From positions 1 through 60,369 of the forward strand of contig JAPPGF010000013.1 of NCBI GenBank assembly GCA_028875075.1: DNA of 60,369 bases, read 5' to 3'. Position 1 is the stretch's first letter. Each line of letters begins with the position of its first letter. The notes beneath the pieces were generated by a model, which saw nothing but the letters and a program-made list of their open reading frames with translations, was not told where the DNA came from and made no database searches. The DNA is from Gemmatimonadota bacterium. GTDB lineage: Bacteria; Gemmatimonadota; Gemmatimonadetes; Longimicrobiales; Gaopeijiaceae. A program made the position numbers and the translations under genes. Shown piece by piece: positions 53,656 through 60,369 of this stretch.

Positions 53656-54564
53656 GTGGCGCCAAGCCCCAAGGGCCGGGCGATCTTGGCGCTCGCGGGT
53701 GCGCTCATCCCCGCGGCTCACGCGACGGCCCAGGCCCCGGCGCCGACCGGCTCGTTCGAGCGCGCGATGCACGAACAGGTGATCCTGATCACCGGGTCGA
53801 CCGACGGCTTGGGGCGCCAAGTCGCGCTGACACTCGCCGGTCCGGGCACGCACGTGATCGTGCACGGCCGCGACCGCCCGCGGGGCGAAGAGGTCGTGCG
53901 GGCGGTCCAGGCGGCCGGCGGCAGCGCGCGGCTCTACCGCTTCGACCTGGCCGACCTGGATCAGGTGCGGGAGTTCGCCGAAGGCATCCTGAGCGACTAC
54001 GAGCGGCTCGACGTCCTCGTCAACAACGCGGGCATCTGGCTCCAGGGCGACGAGCGCCGACTGAGCGCCGACGGCCACGAGCTGCACTTCGCGGTCAACT
54101 ACCTGTCCCACTACCTGCTCACGCGCATGCTGCTGCCACGGATCGTGGCTAGCGGTCCCGCGCGCATCATCAACGTCGCCTCGGGCTACCAACGGAGCAT
54201 CGACTTCGAGGATGTCATGCTCGAGCGGGGCTACGATGCCGGACGAGGCTACGCACAGAGCAAGCTCGCCCAGGTGATGTTCACGTTCGACCTGGCTCGC
54301 GATCTCGACGGTACCGGGGTCACGGTCAACACGCTGCATCCGGCGACCATGATGAACACGACGATGGTGCTCTCCCGGGGTGCTGTCCCCCGGAGCAGCG
54401 TCGAAGAGGGCGCCTCCGCGGTCGTGAACCTTGTCGAGTCCGCCGACGTCGGCACCGGTCGGTACTTCAGCGGACAGAGGCAAGCGCGGGCGCACGCGCA
54501 GGCGTACGATCTGGAGGCGCGAGCGCGGCTCGCTCGCCTGAGCCGCGAGCTGGCGGGACTCTAA
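53656..54564 (+). CDS. Short-chain dehydrogenase/reductase, possibly exported
   Basis: This 302-residue SDR has the NAD(P) motif TGSTDGLG, LVNNAG, catalytic Ser in INVASGYQ, and YAQSK with Tyr and Lys; all active-site residues are present. Two starts are possible. GTG 53656, only 2 bp after the AKR stop, adds a signal-peptide-like leader (APSPKGRAILALAGALIPAAHATAQAP), while ATG 53767 gives a 265-residue cytosolic enzyme. The tight spacing and the Tat-exported neighbour favour the longer form, but this is unproven. Similar SDRs act on lipids, quinols or small ketones. The substrate is unknown. Confidence 0.85.
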   Translation: MAPSPKGRAILALAGALIPAAHATAQAPAPTGSFERAMHEQVILITGSTDGLGRQVALTLAGPGTHVIVHGRDRPRGEEVVRAVQAAGGSARLYRFDLADLDQVREFAEGILSDYERLDVLVNNAGIWLQGDERRLSADGHELHFAVNYLSHYLLTRMLLPRIVASGPARIINVASGYQRSIDFEDVMLERGYDAGRGYAQSKLAQVMFTFDLARDLDGTGVTVNTLHPATMMNTTMVLSRGAVPRSSVEEGASAVVNLVESADVGTGRYFSGQRQARAHAQAYDLEARARLARLSRELAGL

Positions 54565-54601
54565 GACCGCGGGCGAGCGCGCTGCCGGGCAACTCCGAGC
54601 G

Positions 54602-55495
54602 TCAGTTGCTGACCTCGCCAGCCCCCTGTAGCCGCGTCTCCGGGAAAGCGATGACGGCCTCGACGATCCCGCGTGCCACACGTCCGGGATCGTCCACGAT
54701 GAGCCGACGATCCGAGCGATTGGTGAGGAATCCGGCCTCGAGGATCACTCCGATCGTCATGGGGTGCAGGGCGTGCTCGTAGCGGCGGTAGTTGAACGCA
54801 TAGTAGTTGCGCATCCTGCGCGTGGCCGACGGCAGCCTGCGCAGTCCCGTGACCTCGCCGTAGCGCTCCCCGAGCAGGGCCGCGAACCGGGCTGCCTGGC
54901 CGGTGCGGTCGCGGCGGGATGACGCGACCCGATATCCCGACGCCCGGGGGTCTTCGCTCCCGTCCGCATGGATCGAGATGAAGAGGTGAGCGCGGTAGCC
55001 GGGCGGCACGACCGCGGGCAGGAGATCCACTTCGTAGCCGATCTCCTCGAGCATCGCCTGCGCGCGGAGCGCGATCTCCAGGTTGACCTGCCACTCCTTC
55101 AGGTTCCCCCAGTGTGTCCCGTTCCTGCGCAGGCCGGAGAGCTCCCTGGGGGCCTCGTCCGCCCGCCAGTGGCCCGCCTGAAGTCCGATTCGCACGACTT
55201 GCCCGGGCGGACTCCGGTCGGCGGGGTCAGGAGCGGGGCCCGTGAGGCGCCCCCGGCCCGGGTCTCCCGACCGGCGTAGCGCGGCCCGCCTGCCCGAGGG
55301 CGGCGTGCCCGCCAGAAGCGGCCCGCCCGCGATGTCCGATGTCAGCGCCCGGTCGGCCGTTTCGCTCCCGCGCTCGAACGGCAGCGCGACCGGGGACCCG
55401 CTCGAGGGCGGCGAGGCCAGTCCCGCGCAGCCAAGCTCGGAGGCCCCCGGACCCGCACTCAAGACAACCAAGCAACCCAGAACACCCAGCGTCAC
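54602..55495 (-). CDS. N-acetylmuramoyl-L-alanine amidase (Amidase_3)
   Basis: This 297-residue peptidoglycan hydrolase starts at GTG 55495, with GGAGGGG 5-6 nt upstream. A signal peptide (TLGVLGCLVVLSAGPGASELGC) may include a lipoprotein Cys. A proline-rich, low-complexity region reaches about residue 95. The Zn-amidase domain follows: IGLQAGHW (His), NLKEWQVNLEIALRAQAMLEEIGY (Glu), HLFISIHADGSEDP (His) and VILEAGFLTNRSDRRLI (catalytic Glu). It removes the stem peptide from muramic acid and is needed for cell separation. The low-complexity linker may span the periplasm. Confidence 0.9.
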   Translation of the reverse strand: MTLGVLGCLVVLSAGPGASELGCAGLASPPSSGSPVALPFERGSETADRALTSDIAGGPLLAGTPPSGRRAALRRSGDPGRGRLTGPAPDPADRSPPGQVVRIGLQAGHWRADEAPRELSGLRRNGTHWGNLKEWQVNLEIALRAQAMLEEIGYEVDLLPAVVPPGYRAHLFISIHADGSEDPRASGYRVASSRRDRTGQAARFAALLGERYGEVTGLRRLPSATRRMRNYYAFNYRRYEHALHPMTIGVILEAGFLTNRSDRRLIVDDPGRVARGIVEAVIAFPETRLQGAGEVSN

Positions 55496-55627
55496 GGCTT
55501 CCCCTCCCGAGTCGGAATCAGCGGACCGCCGGGTCGTCCGACCCGCGGCACCCTCGATTCTAGGTGCCGGATCCACGGCCGGGCAACGAGTCCCGGTGCC
55601 CGCCCCGACGTGCCGGCGTGGGAGCGG

Positions 55628-56125
55628 CTAGCCTCCGCGGGCCAGCCGCACGGCGGCGAGCAACACGAGCACGCCCACGACGGCGTTCAGTCGCGCCCAC
55701 AGGAGCGCACGCCGACGAGCGCGAAGCGCCCCGGGAGAGCCCGCACGGAGCCGGGTAGCAGCGGGGCCGTACACGAAGTCGTGCAGCGCGCTCATCACGA
55801 GCATCGCACCGACTCCCACCAGCTTCCAGGCCAGCATGCGCCCGTAGGGCGACGACCAGAAGGAGGCCGTGCCGAGCGTGGCCGCATTGAGCACGCCTCG
55901 AAAATGGAGGCTGAGCGCACCGGTGATGATCAGCACGGCGATGCAGCTCCAGCCCACGATCCGGAAACGCTCCCCGACGGCGCGAAAGAGCCCCGTCCGA
56001 AGAGTCGACGGCTCGAGGCGGCGGAGGACGGGGGCCACGACCAGGGCGAGGAAGAACATCCCACCGAGCCAGAGGACCGCGGCACACACGTGCGCCAGGA
56101 CGTTGACGACGTAGAGGTCGCGCAT
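55628..56125 (-). CDS. CopD/DUF4149-like membrane protein
   Basis: This 165-residue protein has four membrane helices: VVNVLAHVCAAVLWLGGMFFLALVVAPVL, RIVGWSCIAVLIITGALSLHF, MLAWKLVGVGAMLVMSALHDFVYGP and LLWARLNAVVGVLVLLAAVRLA. The WLGGMFFLALVVAPxLR motif with HVxAAxxWLG, the Trp and the helix-3 HDF correspond to the CopD/DUF4149 superfamily, where conserved His and Met residues bind copper or haem in some members. It follows the exported MBL gene on the same strand (134-bp gap) and precedes the amidase gene. Its role is unassigned. Confidence 0.75.
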   Translation of the reverse strand: MRDLYVVNVLAHVCAAVLWLGGMFFLALVVAPVLRRLEPSTLRTGLFRAVGERFRIVGWSCIAVLIITGALSLHFRGVLNAATLGTASFWSSPYGRMLAWKLVGVGAMLVMSALHDFVYGPAATRLRAGSPGALRARRRALLWARLNAVVGVLVLLAAVRLARGG

Positions 56126-56259
56126 GCGCGATCAGGGCTGACCCGCCGCCATCGGGACCGCCGGCCCGCCGCCATCCGCCACCCCGGAACGGCCCCAGGA
56201 CGCGGGCCTCCGACTACCTCCGGGAAGCGGCAGCGCCGCAAATTCGACCGCCCGGGTTG

Positions 56260-57135
56260 TCAGCTCCCTCCCCCGAGCTCCGTGTAGACCGCCCTCAGAA
56301 AGCGCTCCGGGTCGCCCAAACTGGCGTTGTAGGGCGCAGTAGGATCGGCGCCGCTCACCTCCTCGTACGTCATGCCCTGCTCGACCATCGGCTGCACCTT
56401 CGCGGCCACGTCCAGGATCATGTCCCGGAGCTCCGTCACGTCGGCCCGCGTCGAGACCGTGCCGTGCCCGGGAATCACCTTGGTGTCGGGGCCAGCCATG
56501 CCGATCGCAATCGCGAGCGCGTCCAGCGTGCCCTGGAGCGTGCCGCCGTTGTTCAAGTCGATGAAGGGAAAACCGGTGGTCCGGAACACGTCGCCCATGT
56601 GGAGCACGTCGGAATCCCGGAAATGGATGAAGCTGTCCCCGTCGGTGTGCGCGGGGGGCACGGGGAAGGCACGGACCTCTTCCCCGTTCAGGTGGATGGT
56701 GATCGCGCCGCTGTATGTCAGCACGGGGAGCGCGTCCTCGCCGACAGTGCTCATCAGGCGCACGCGCACCTGGTCTGCCGCGAGGATCAGCACCCCCATG
56801 CGCCCGAGGTTCTCGTTGCCCCCGGTGTGGTCGCCGTGCAAGTGCGTGTTGATCACGAAGCGGATCTCGCCGCTGCTGAGCTCACGGATCGCCGCCACGA
56901 TCCGGTCGGTGAGCGGGGCGAACTGATCGTCGATCATCACGACGCCGTCCTCTCCCACGGAGAGGCCGATGTTGCCGCCCCGTCCCTCCAGATAGTACAC
57001 GCCGCCAGCGACGTGGTGAGTCCGAATCTGCACGTCGCTGAAGTCCTGCTGCGCCGCCAAGGGCCCGGGCGGGAATACGGCGCCCGCGAGGCCGATCATC
57101 AGGACGCGAGAGAGGAAACGGGACAGGGCGTTCAT
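56260..57135 (-). CDS. Exported MBL-fold hydrolase
   Basis: This 291-residue protein has a signal peptide (ALSRFLSRVLMIGLAGAVFPPGPLAAQ) and a full MBL core: THHVAGGVYYLEGRGGNIGLSVGEDGVVMIDDQF and INTHLHGDHTGGNENLG (His98, His100, Asp102, His103), then the His in VPPAHTDGDSFIHF, the Asp in VLHMGDVFRT and the His in VIPGHGTVS. It resembles periplasmic class B3-like and SoxH-type proteins. AAGGAGA precedes the ATG; an upstream in-frame start at 57291 is rejected. It is the third exported MBL protein in the window; the substrate is unknown. Confidence 0.88.
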   Translation of the reverse strand: MNALSRFLSRVLMIGLAGAVFPPGPLAAQQDFSDVQIRTHHVAGGVYYLEGRGGNIGLSVGEDGVVMIDDQFAPLTDRIVAAIRELSSGEIRFVINTHLHGDHTGGNENLGRMGVLILAADQVRVRLMSTVGEDALPVLTYSGAITIHLNGEEVRAFPVPPAHTDGDSFIHFRDSDVLHMGDVFRTTGFPFIDLNNGGTLQGTLDALAIAIGMAGPDTKVIPGHGTVSTRADVTELRDMILDVAAKVQPMVEQGMTYEEVSGADPTAPYNASLGDPERFLRAVYTELGGGS

Positions 57136-57724
57136 GAGCGTCTCCTTGGGTGGAATCGGTTTCGGACAGGGGTAGCCTCTCGGGCGAACCATCGTCACCG
57201 GCCTTGCGGCGATCGGGGCTGCCTCACCCGGCGACAGTCTCGACGCGCTGGAGGGCAGCAGGAGTCGTACTTCAGCCGCAAGCGATTGCATTGCAAGGTG
57301 TTACGCGAGATCCCACCGGACTGTCCCCGCCGGCCCTGCACGAGGAAATGCCAATCCGGGGTGAAGCGGCGGCAGCTAGACCGACCACCGCAACAGCGGC
57401 GGCGGACCGATGGCTGCCTTCAAGGTAGGCGACAGAGGCGGCGATGACCATTGGCGCGCGGACCCGGCGCGACCGCGTGCGTTCCGGGCCGGAGCGTCTC
57501 AGCGTGATGAACAACCAGCGGCAAGGGCGGAGGCCCCGACCGGCGCCAGAAACCGACCTCGCATCGTGTGTTCAGCATCGGTTCTCGAGAGGGGTGATGC
57601 GTCAGGCCGCGCCTGGACCCGGCCGGGAACGCCGCTGCGTCTTCGCTCGCGAAAACCCGGCCCCGGCCCCGGCCGCAGCAGCTTTGATCGAACCGCCGTT
57701 CCTTGCTATGCTACCCACACGAGA
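57136..57724. other. Divergent intergenic region
   Basis: About 590 bp lie between the exported MBL gene (minus) and the small membrane protein (plus). It contains an 11-bp palindrome TTGCATTGCAA (57286-57296), 150 bp before the MBL start, which may be an operator. Frames crossing it are Arg-, Pro- and Ala-rich with no motifs, and no gene is assigned. Confidence 0.45.
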
Positions 57725-57886
57725 ATGGAATCCGATACCACCTTTTGGCAGCGCCTCCCCGGCGCCAACCGCCCCATCGTCAAGAAGATTGCCAGCGCGG
57801 CATTCCTCTTCTTCTTGATCAAGGGCCTCGTCTGGCTCGGGGTGGCGGCCGCAGGGGCGTGGGCCGTGGTGAAGTTGCCGCGTTGA
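57725..57886 (+). CDS. Small single-helix membrane protein
   Basis: This is a 53-residue peptide. A polar, basic N-terminus (ESDTTFWQRLPGANRPIVKK) is followed by one hydrophobic helix (ASAAFLFFLIKGLVWLGVAAAGAWAVV). The composition is unlike the surrounding non-coding frames, and the ATG is preceded by a purine-rich GAGA. It has no recognisable family; Trp, Phe and Lys next to the helix suggest a membrane anchor. Confidence 0.55.
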   Translation: MESDTTFWQRLPGANRPIVKKIASAAFLFFLIKGLVWLGVAAAGAWAVVKLPR

Positions 57887-58057
57887 CCAAGGGGTCTGCG
57901 GACCGACTCAAGGCGGCGACCGCGGACCAGCTCGCCGCGGCGGAGAACCACGTCTTCCAGCGCGCCCGTGCAAGGCGAGTCTCACCTCCTCGCCCGGGTC
58001 TTCCGCCAGCCTCCGTGCGGTGCGCACGCACGTACTATCGCCGCCCGCGTGTGCCGC

Positions 58058-58363
58058 TTATTCGCGGTCGCCCTCGAAGAGGTCACGCTGGTTCCGGTCG
58101 ACCCGGGCTCTCTCCTCCAGCGCCTCTTCGACCAGCCGCTCGCGCAGGATCCTCCGGACCTTCAGATCGGAATGCACGCCGGCGACGAGCATGACGAGCA
58201 TACCGAGTATGAGGGCACCGAAGACGACGGCGGTCAGGGGCGCGCGGTACAGCGTCCAGAGCCCCAGCCGGAGCGTCACGCGTTGTCCGCCGTTCATCAC
58301 CGCGAACGCCATCGACAGCCCAAGCACGAGCACCACTCCCGCCGCGCCCGCGAAGCGGATCAC
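58058..58363 (-). CDS. LapA/DUF1049-family membrane protein
   Basis: This 101-residue protein has two helices (AAGVVLVLGLSMAFAVMN and LTAVVFGALILGMLVMLVAGVHSDL) and a charged tail (KVRRILRERLVEEALEERARVDRNQRDLFEGDRE) that may be a coiled coil. The FAVMNGGQRVTLRLGLWTLYRAPLTAVVFGALILGM stretch matches the LapA domain (xNxxxVxLxLxxxxxxxPLxxVxxxxxxxG). LapA-type proteins assist envelope and lipopolysaccharide assembly in enterobacteria. Its ATG overlaps the miaB stop as ATGA, so it is co-translated after MiaB. Confidence 0.85.
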   Translation of the reverse strand: MIRFAGAAGVVLVLGLSMAFAVMNGGQRVTLRLGLWTLYRAPLTAVVFGALILGMLVMLVAGVHSDLKVRRILRERLVEEALEERARVDRNQRDLFEGDRE

Positions 58364-59739
58364 GCGCTCGCCGCCTCGGCCGGCCTGCCCGTGAACGTGA
58401 CGCCGCTCGTGCGCTCGATCCGTACGGAGCGATAGGTGCCGATCCAGGACGGATCACCGTCGAACGTCACGACCTTGTTGCGTCGGGTCCGCCCCATCAC
58501 CTGGCCCGGCCCGTGCGCCTCCCGCTCGACCAGAACCTCCTCCATGCGGCCCACCTCGGATCGGTTGATCCGGGCCTGCACGTCGCGCGCCACGTCGATC
58601 AACCGCTCCAGGCGGCGCTGTGCGACGTCGTGCGGAACGAACGACGCCGCCGGGAGCCGCGTGGCCGGGGTACCCTCGCGCGGAGAGTATCGGTAGGTGA
58701 ACGCGTCGTCGTAGCCGACGTGGCGGACGAGATCCAGGGTGGCTTCGAAGTCCGCCTCCGTCTCTCCCGGGAATGCGACGATCAGGTCGGTCGACAGCGC
58801 CACTTCGGGGATCGCGTCGCGCACCATCGCCACCTTCTCGAGGTAGCCGGCGACGGTATAGCGCCGGAGCATGCGCCGCAGCACGGCGTCGCTGCCGGAC
58901 TGCACGGGCAAGTGGAGCTGCTCGCACACGGCCGCCTCACCGGCCATCACCTCCACGAGAGCGGGCGTAACGTCCTTCGGATGTGGGGACGTGAAGCGCA
59001 CGCGCTGGATTCCCGGCACGTGGGCCACCTCACGCAGCAGGCGGGGGAAGCTCCAACCCGGGTGGCTGTACGAGTTGACGGTCTGACCCAGGAGGGTCAC
59101 CTGGGTGATGCCTCGCGCGGCCAGGCCGGCGACCTCCGCCAATACCTCATCCGGCCGGCGGTTCTTCTCGGGACCGCGCACGTACGGAACGATGCAGAAC
59201 GTGCAGCGATGGTTGCAGCCCCGCTGGACCGTGACCCAGGCGTTGACGTCTGAGCCTCGGCGCGGGGCCAGCCCTTCGTAGCTCTCCTCGATGTCGATGT
59301 CCAGCACCGCGAGCTGCACGCGCTCCCTGCGCCTGCGCCGGACGGCCGGCGAGGGGCCTCGCGGCTCCCGGAGCCGGGCCAACGCATCGGGCAGGGAGCG
59401 GTAGCCGTCCGGTCCCATGACCAAGTCGACATACGGCGCGCGAGCCAGCAGGCCGTCTCCCATGCGCTGGGCCATGCATCCGGTCACTCCGATCACGAGG
59501 TCGGGACGCCGTTTCTTGAGCGCGTTGAGTTGAGACACCCGACCGAGCACGCGTCGCTCGGCGTGCTCGCGGATGGCGCACGTGTTGACCAGCACGACGT
59601 CGGCCTCTTCCGGGCACGAGGCGATCTCGTAGCCGGCGGCGGCCAAGATGCCTTCCATCAGCTCACCGTCGCCGATGTTCATCTGGCAGCCGTAGGTCTC
59701 GACGTAGGCGCGGTTGCGAGGCGTGGTCGTTGCCGGCAT
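58360..59739 (-). CDS. miaB: tRNA-2-methylthio-N6-dimethylallyladenosine synthase MiaB
   Basis: This is a 459-residue radical-SAM methylthiotransferase that adds the 2-methylthio group to i6A37 of tRNAs reading U-starting codons. The N-terminal UPF0004 domain binds an auxiliary [4Fe-4S] cluster via Cys18 (YGCQMN), Cys54 (NTCAIRE) and Cys88 (TGCMAQR). The radical-SAM motif is CNHRCTFC (Cys175, Cys179, Cys182). The C-terminal TRAM domain is VLVEREAHGPGQVMGRTRRNKVVTFDG. YGCQMNIGD and NTCAIREHAE are MiaB hallmarks. ATG 59739 is preferred over an in-frame ATG 39 bp earlier because it fits the family N-terminus. Confidence 0.95.
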   Translation of the reverse strand: MPATTTPRNRAYVETYGCQMNIGDGELMEGILAAAGYEIASCPEEADVVLVNTCAIREHAERRVLGRVSQLNALKKRRPDLVIGVTGCMAQRMGDGLLARAPYVDLVMGPDGYRSLPDALARLREPRGPSPAVRRRRRERVQLAVLDIDIEESYEGLAPRRGSDVNAWVTVQRGCNHRCTFCIVPYVRGPEKNRRPDEVLAEVAGLAARGITQVTLLGQTVNSYSHPGWSFPRLLREVAHVPGIQRVRFTSPHPKDVTPALVEVMAGEAAVCEQLHLPVQSGSDAVLRRMLRRYTVAGYLEKVAMVRDAIPEVALSTDLIVAFPGETEADFEATLDLVRHVGYDDAFTYRYSPREGTPATRLPAASFVPHDVAQRRLERLIDVARDVQARINRSEVGRMEEVLVEREAHGPGQVMGRTRRNKVVTFDGDPSWIGTYRSVRIERTSGVTFTGRPAEAASA

Positions 59740-59774
59740 CGCGGTCACGGACGGGCGAGAGGAAATGGGCGGGC

Positions 59775-60369
59775 TCAAATCGAGGCGGACGGAGCCGCCA
59801 GGTCAATATGGAGATCGGCCTCGACGGCCCGAAGCACGCCCCGGTGAAGCCGCCCGAGCCCGCCGTCGCGCGTCTCGCCGACGGGCCCTCCGGCCACCCG
59901 GACACGCAGGTAGTCCCCGGTAAGGCCCACGTTGCCGTCGCCCTCCAGCGTGACCTCGGCCCGACCGCCGGCCCGGAGGGAGCGGTACCTCTCCGCCTTC
60001 GAGGCCACGAGCGAGCGCAGCTCGCGGGCCCGCTCCGCGCTCACTCGCTGCGGCACAGGCGCCCGGGCGTTCAGCTCGGCGCCCGGCGTGCCGTCGCGAG
60101 GCGAGAACGGGAAGACGTGAAGATACGTGAAGGGCAGCTCCTCGATCAGCGTGCGCGTGTCCATGTGATCGGCCTCGGTCTCGGCGGGGAAGCCCGTGAT
60201 CACGTCTGCGCCGAGTCCCAGGACGGGAACGCGCCCGACGATCTCTAGCGTCCGTCGTCGGTACGCCTCGCGCGTGTGCCAGCGCCGCATCCTCCGCAGG
60301 ACCGGATCGGCCCCGCTCTGGAGAGGCGAACTGTATCGGGCGTGAATCACGGCAGGGAATCGTCTAACT
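59775..60369 (-). CDS. mtaB: MtaB-type threonylcarbamoyladenosine tRNA methylthiotransferase, C-terminal part
   Basis: The frame is open to the window edge, so the gene is cut at its 5' end; about 197 C-terminal residues are visible. PLQSGADPVLRRMRRWHTREAYRRR, GLGADVITGFPAETEADH, LPFTYLHVFPFSPRDGTPGAEL and VTLEGDGNVGLTGDYLRVRV match the second half of the radical-SAM barrel and TRAM domain of MtaB (MiaB-like). The FTYLHVFPFSxRxGTPA segment is MtaB-like. MtaB makes ms2t6A37 in tRNA-Lys. It stops 35 bp before miaB on the same strand, so two methylthiotransferases lie side by side, probably in one transcript with lapA. Confidence 0.8.
   Translation of the reverse strand, partial: VRRFPAVIHARYSSPLQSGADPVLRRMRRWHTREAYRRRTLEIVGRVPVLGLGADVITGFPAETEADHMDTRTLIEELPFTYLHVFPFSPRDGTPGAELNARAPVPQRVSAERARELRSLVASKAERYRSLRAGGRAEVTLEGDGNVGLTGDYLRVRVAGGPVGETRDGGLGRLHRGVLRAVEADLHIDLAAPSASI

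Overview
The window is high-GC bacterial chromosomal DNA. The gene content best fits Gemmatimonadota or a neighbouring phylum (Acidobacteriota or Myxococcota cannot be excluded): a TonB-dependent receptor, carboxypeptidase-regulatory-domain proteins, several exported MBL hydrolases, a LexA/ImuA/ImuB/DnaE2 mutasome, a CusCBA-type efflux operon, multiheme cytochromes, and many small exported lipoproteins. No phage genes, CRISPR array, rRNA or complete tRNA was found. This placement is inference from style and content, not from a marker gene.

Layout. 1-8 kb: end of a TonB-dependent receptor, a periplasmic amino-acid-type binding lipoprotein, an AAC(6')-like acetyltransferase, pterin-4a-carbinolamine dehydratase, a cytochrome-like lipoprotein with a broken haem motif, DoxX, DUF1801, a remnant of a PQQ dehydrogenase and a three-domain carboxypeptidase-regulatory protein. 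8-14 kb: a remnant of a DJ-1/PfpI gene, a protein with a Janus/phosphohistidine-phosphatase-like domain, an MBL lipoprotein, a tRNA-Leu 3' fragment beside a probable permease C-terminus, DUF423, gamma-glutamyltransferase and a MazEF pair. 14.6-20.6 kb: a LexA-controlled mutagenic repair operon (lexA-imuA-imuB-dnaE2) whose promoter is readable in full and whose lexA message appears leaderless. 20.7-26.6 kb: a minus-strand tolC-adaptor-RND efflux operon with overlapping ends. 27-30 kb: a monohaem cytochrome fused to a beta-barrel-like domain, followed by a pentahaem cytochrome. 31-34 kb: an overlapping mscS / membrane-less mgtE paralogue / mgtE operon. 34-41.4 kb: a 1120-residue CPBP protease with duplicated ectodomain, an exported MBL protein, HspQ, BioY and an outer-membrane barrel.

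41.6-54.6 kb holds the most unusual locus. One 3424-residue polyketide synthase has the order KS-AT-DH-MT-ER-KR-ACP, the plan of fungal highly reducing iterative synthases. It then carries a second intact KS and a decayed AT that has lost its Ser nucleophile and a whole subdomain, and it ends without ACP or thioesterase. A PCu(A)C copper chaperone starts inside its stop codon, followed by a Tat-exported aldo/keto reductase and an SDR that may also be exported.

54.6-60.4 kb: a peptidoglycan amidase, a CopD/DUF4149-like membrane protein, another exported MBL hydrolase, a small membrane peptide, LapA, MiaB and the C-terminal part of MtaB. Four gene remnants and the tRNA fragment show that the spaces between genes are partly decayed sequence.
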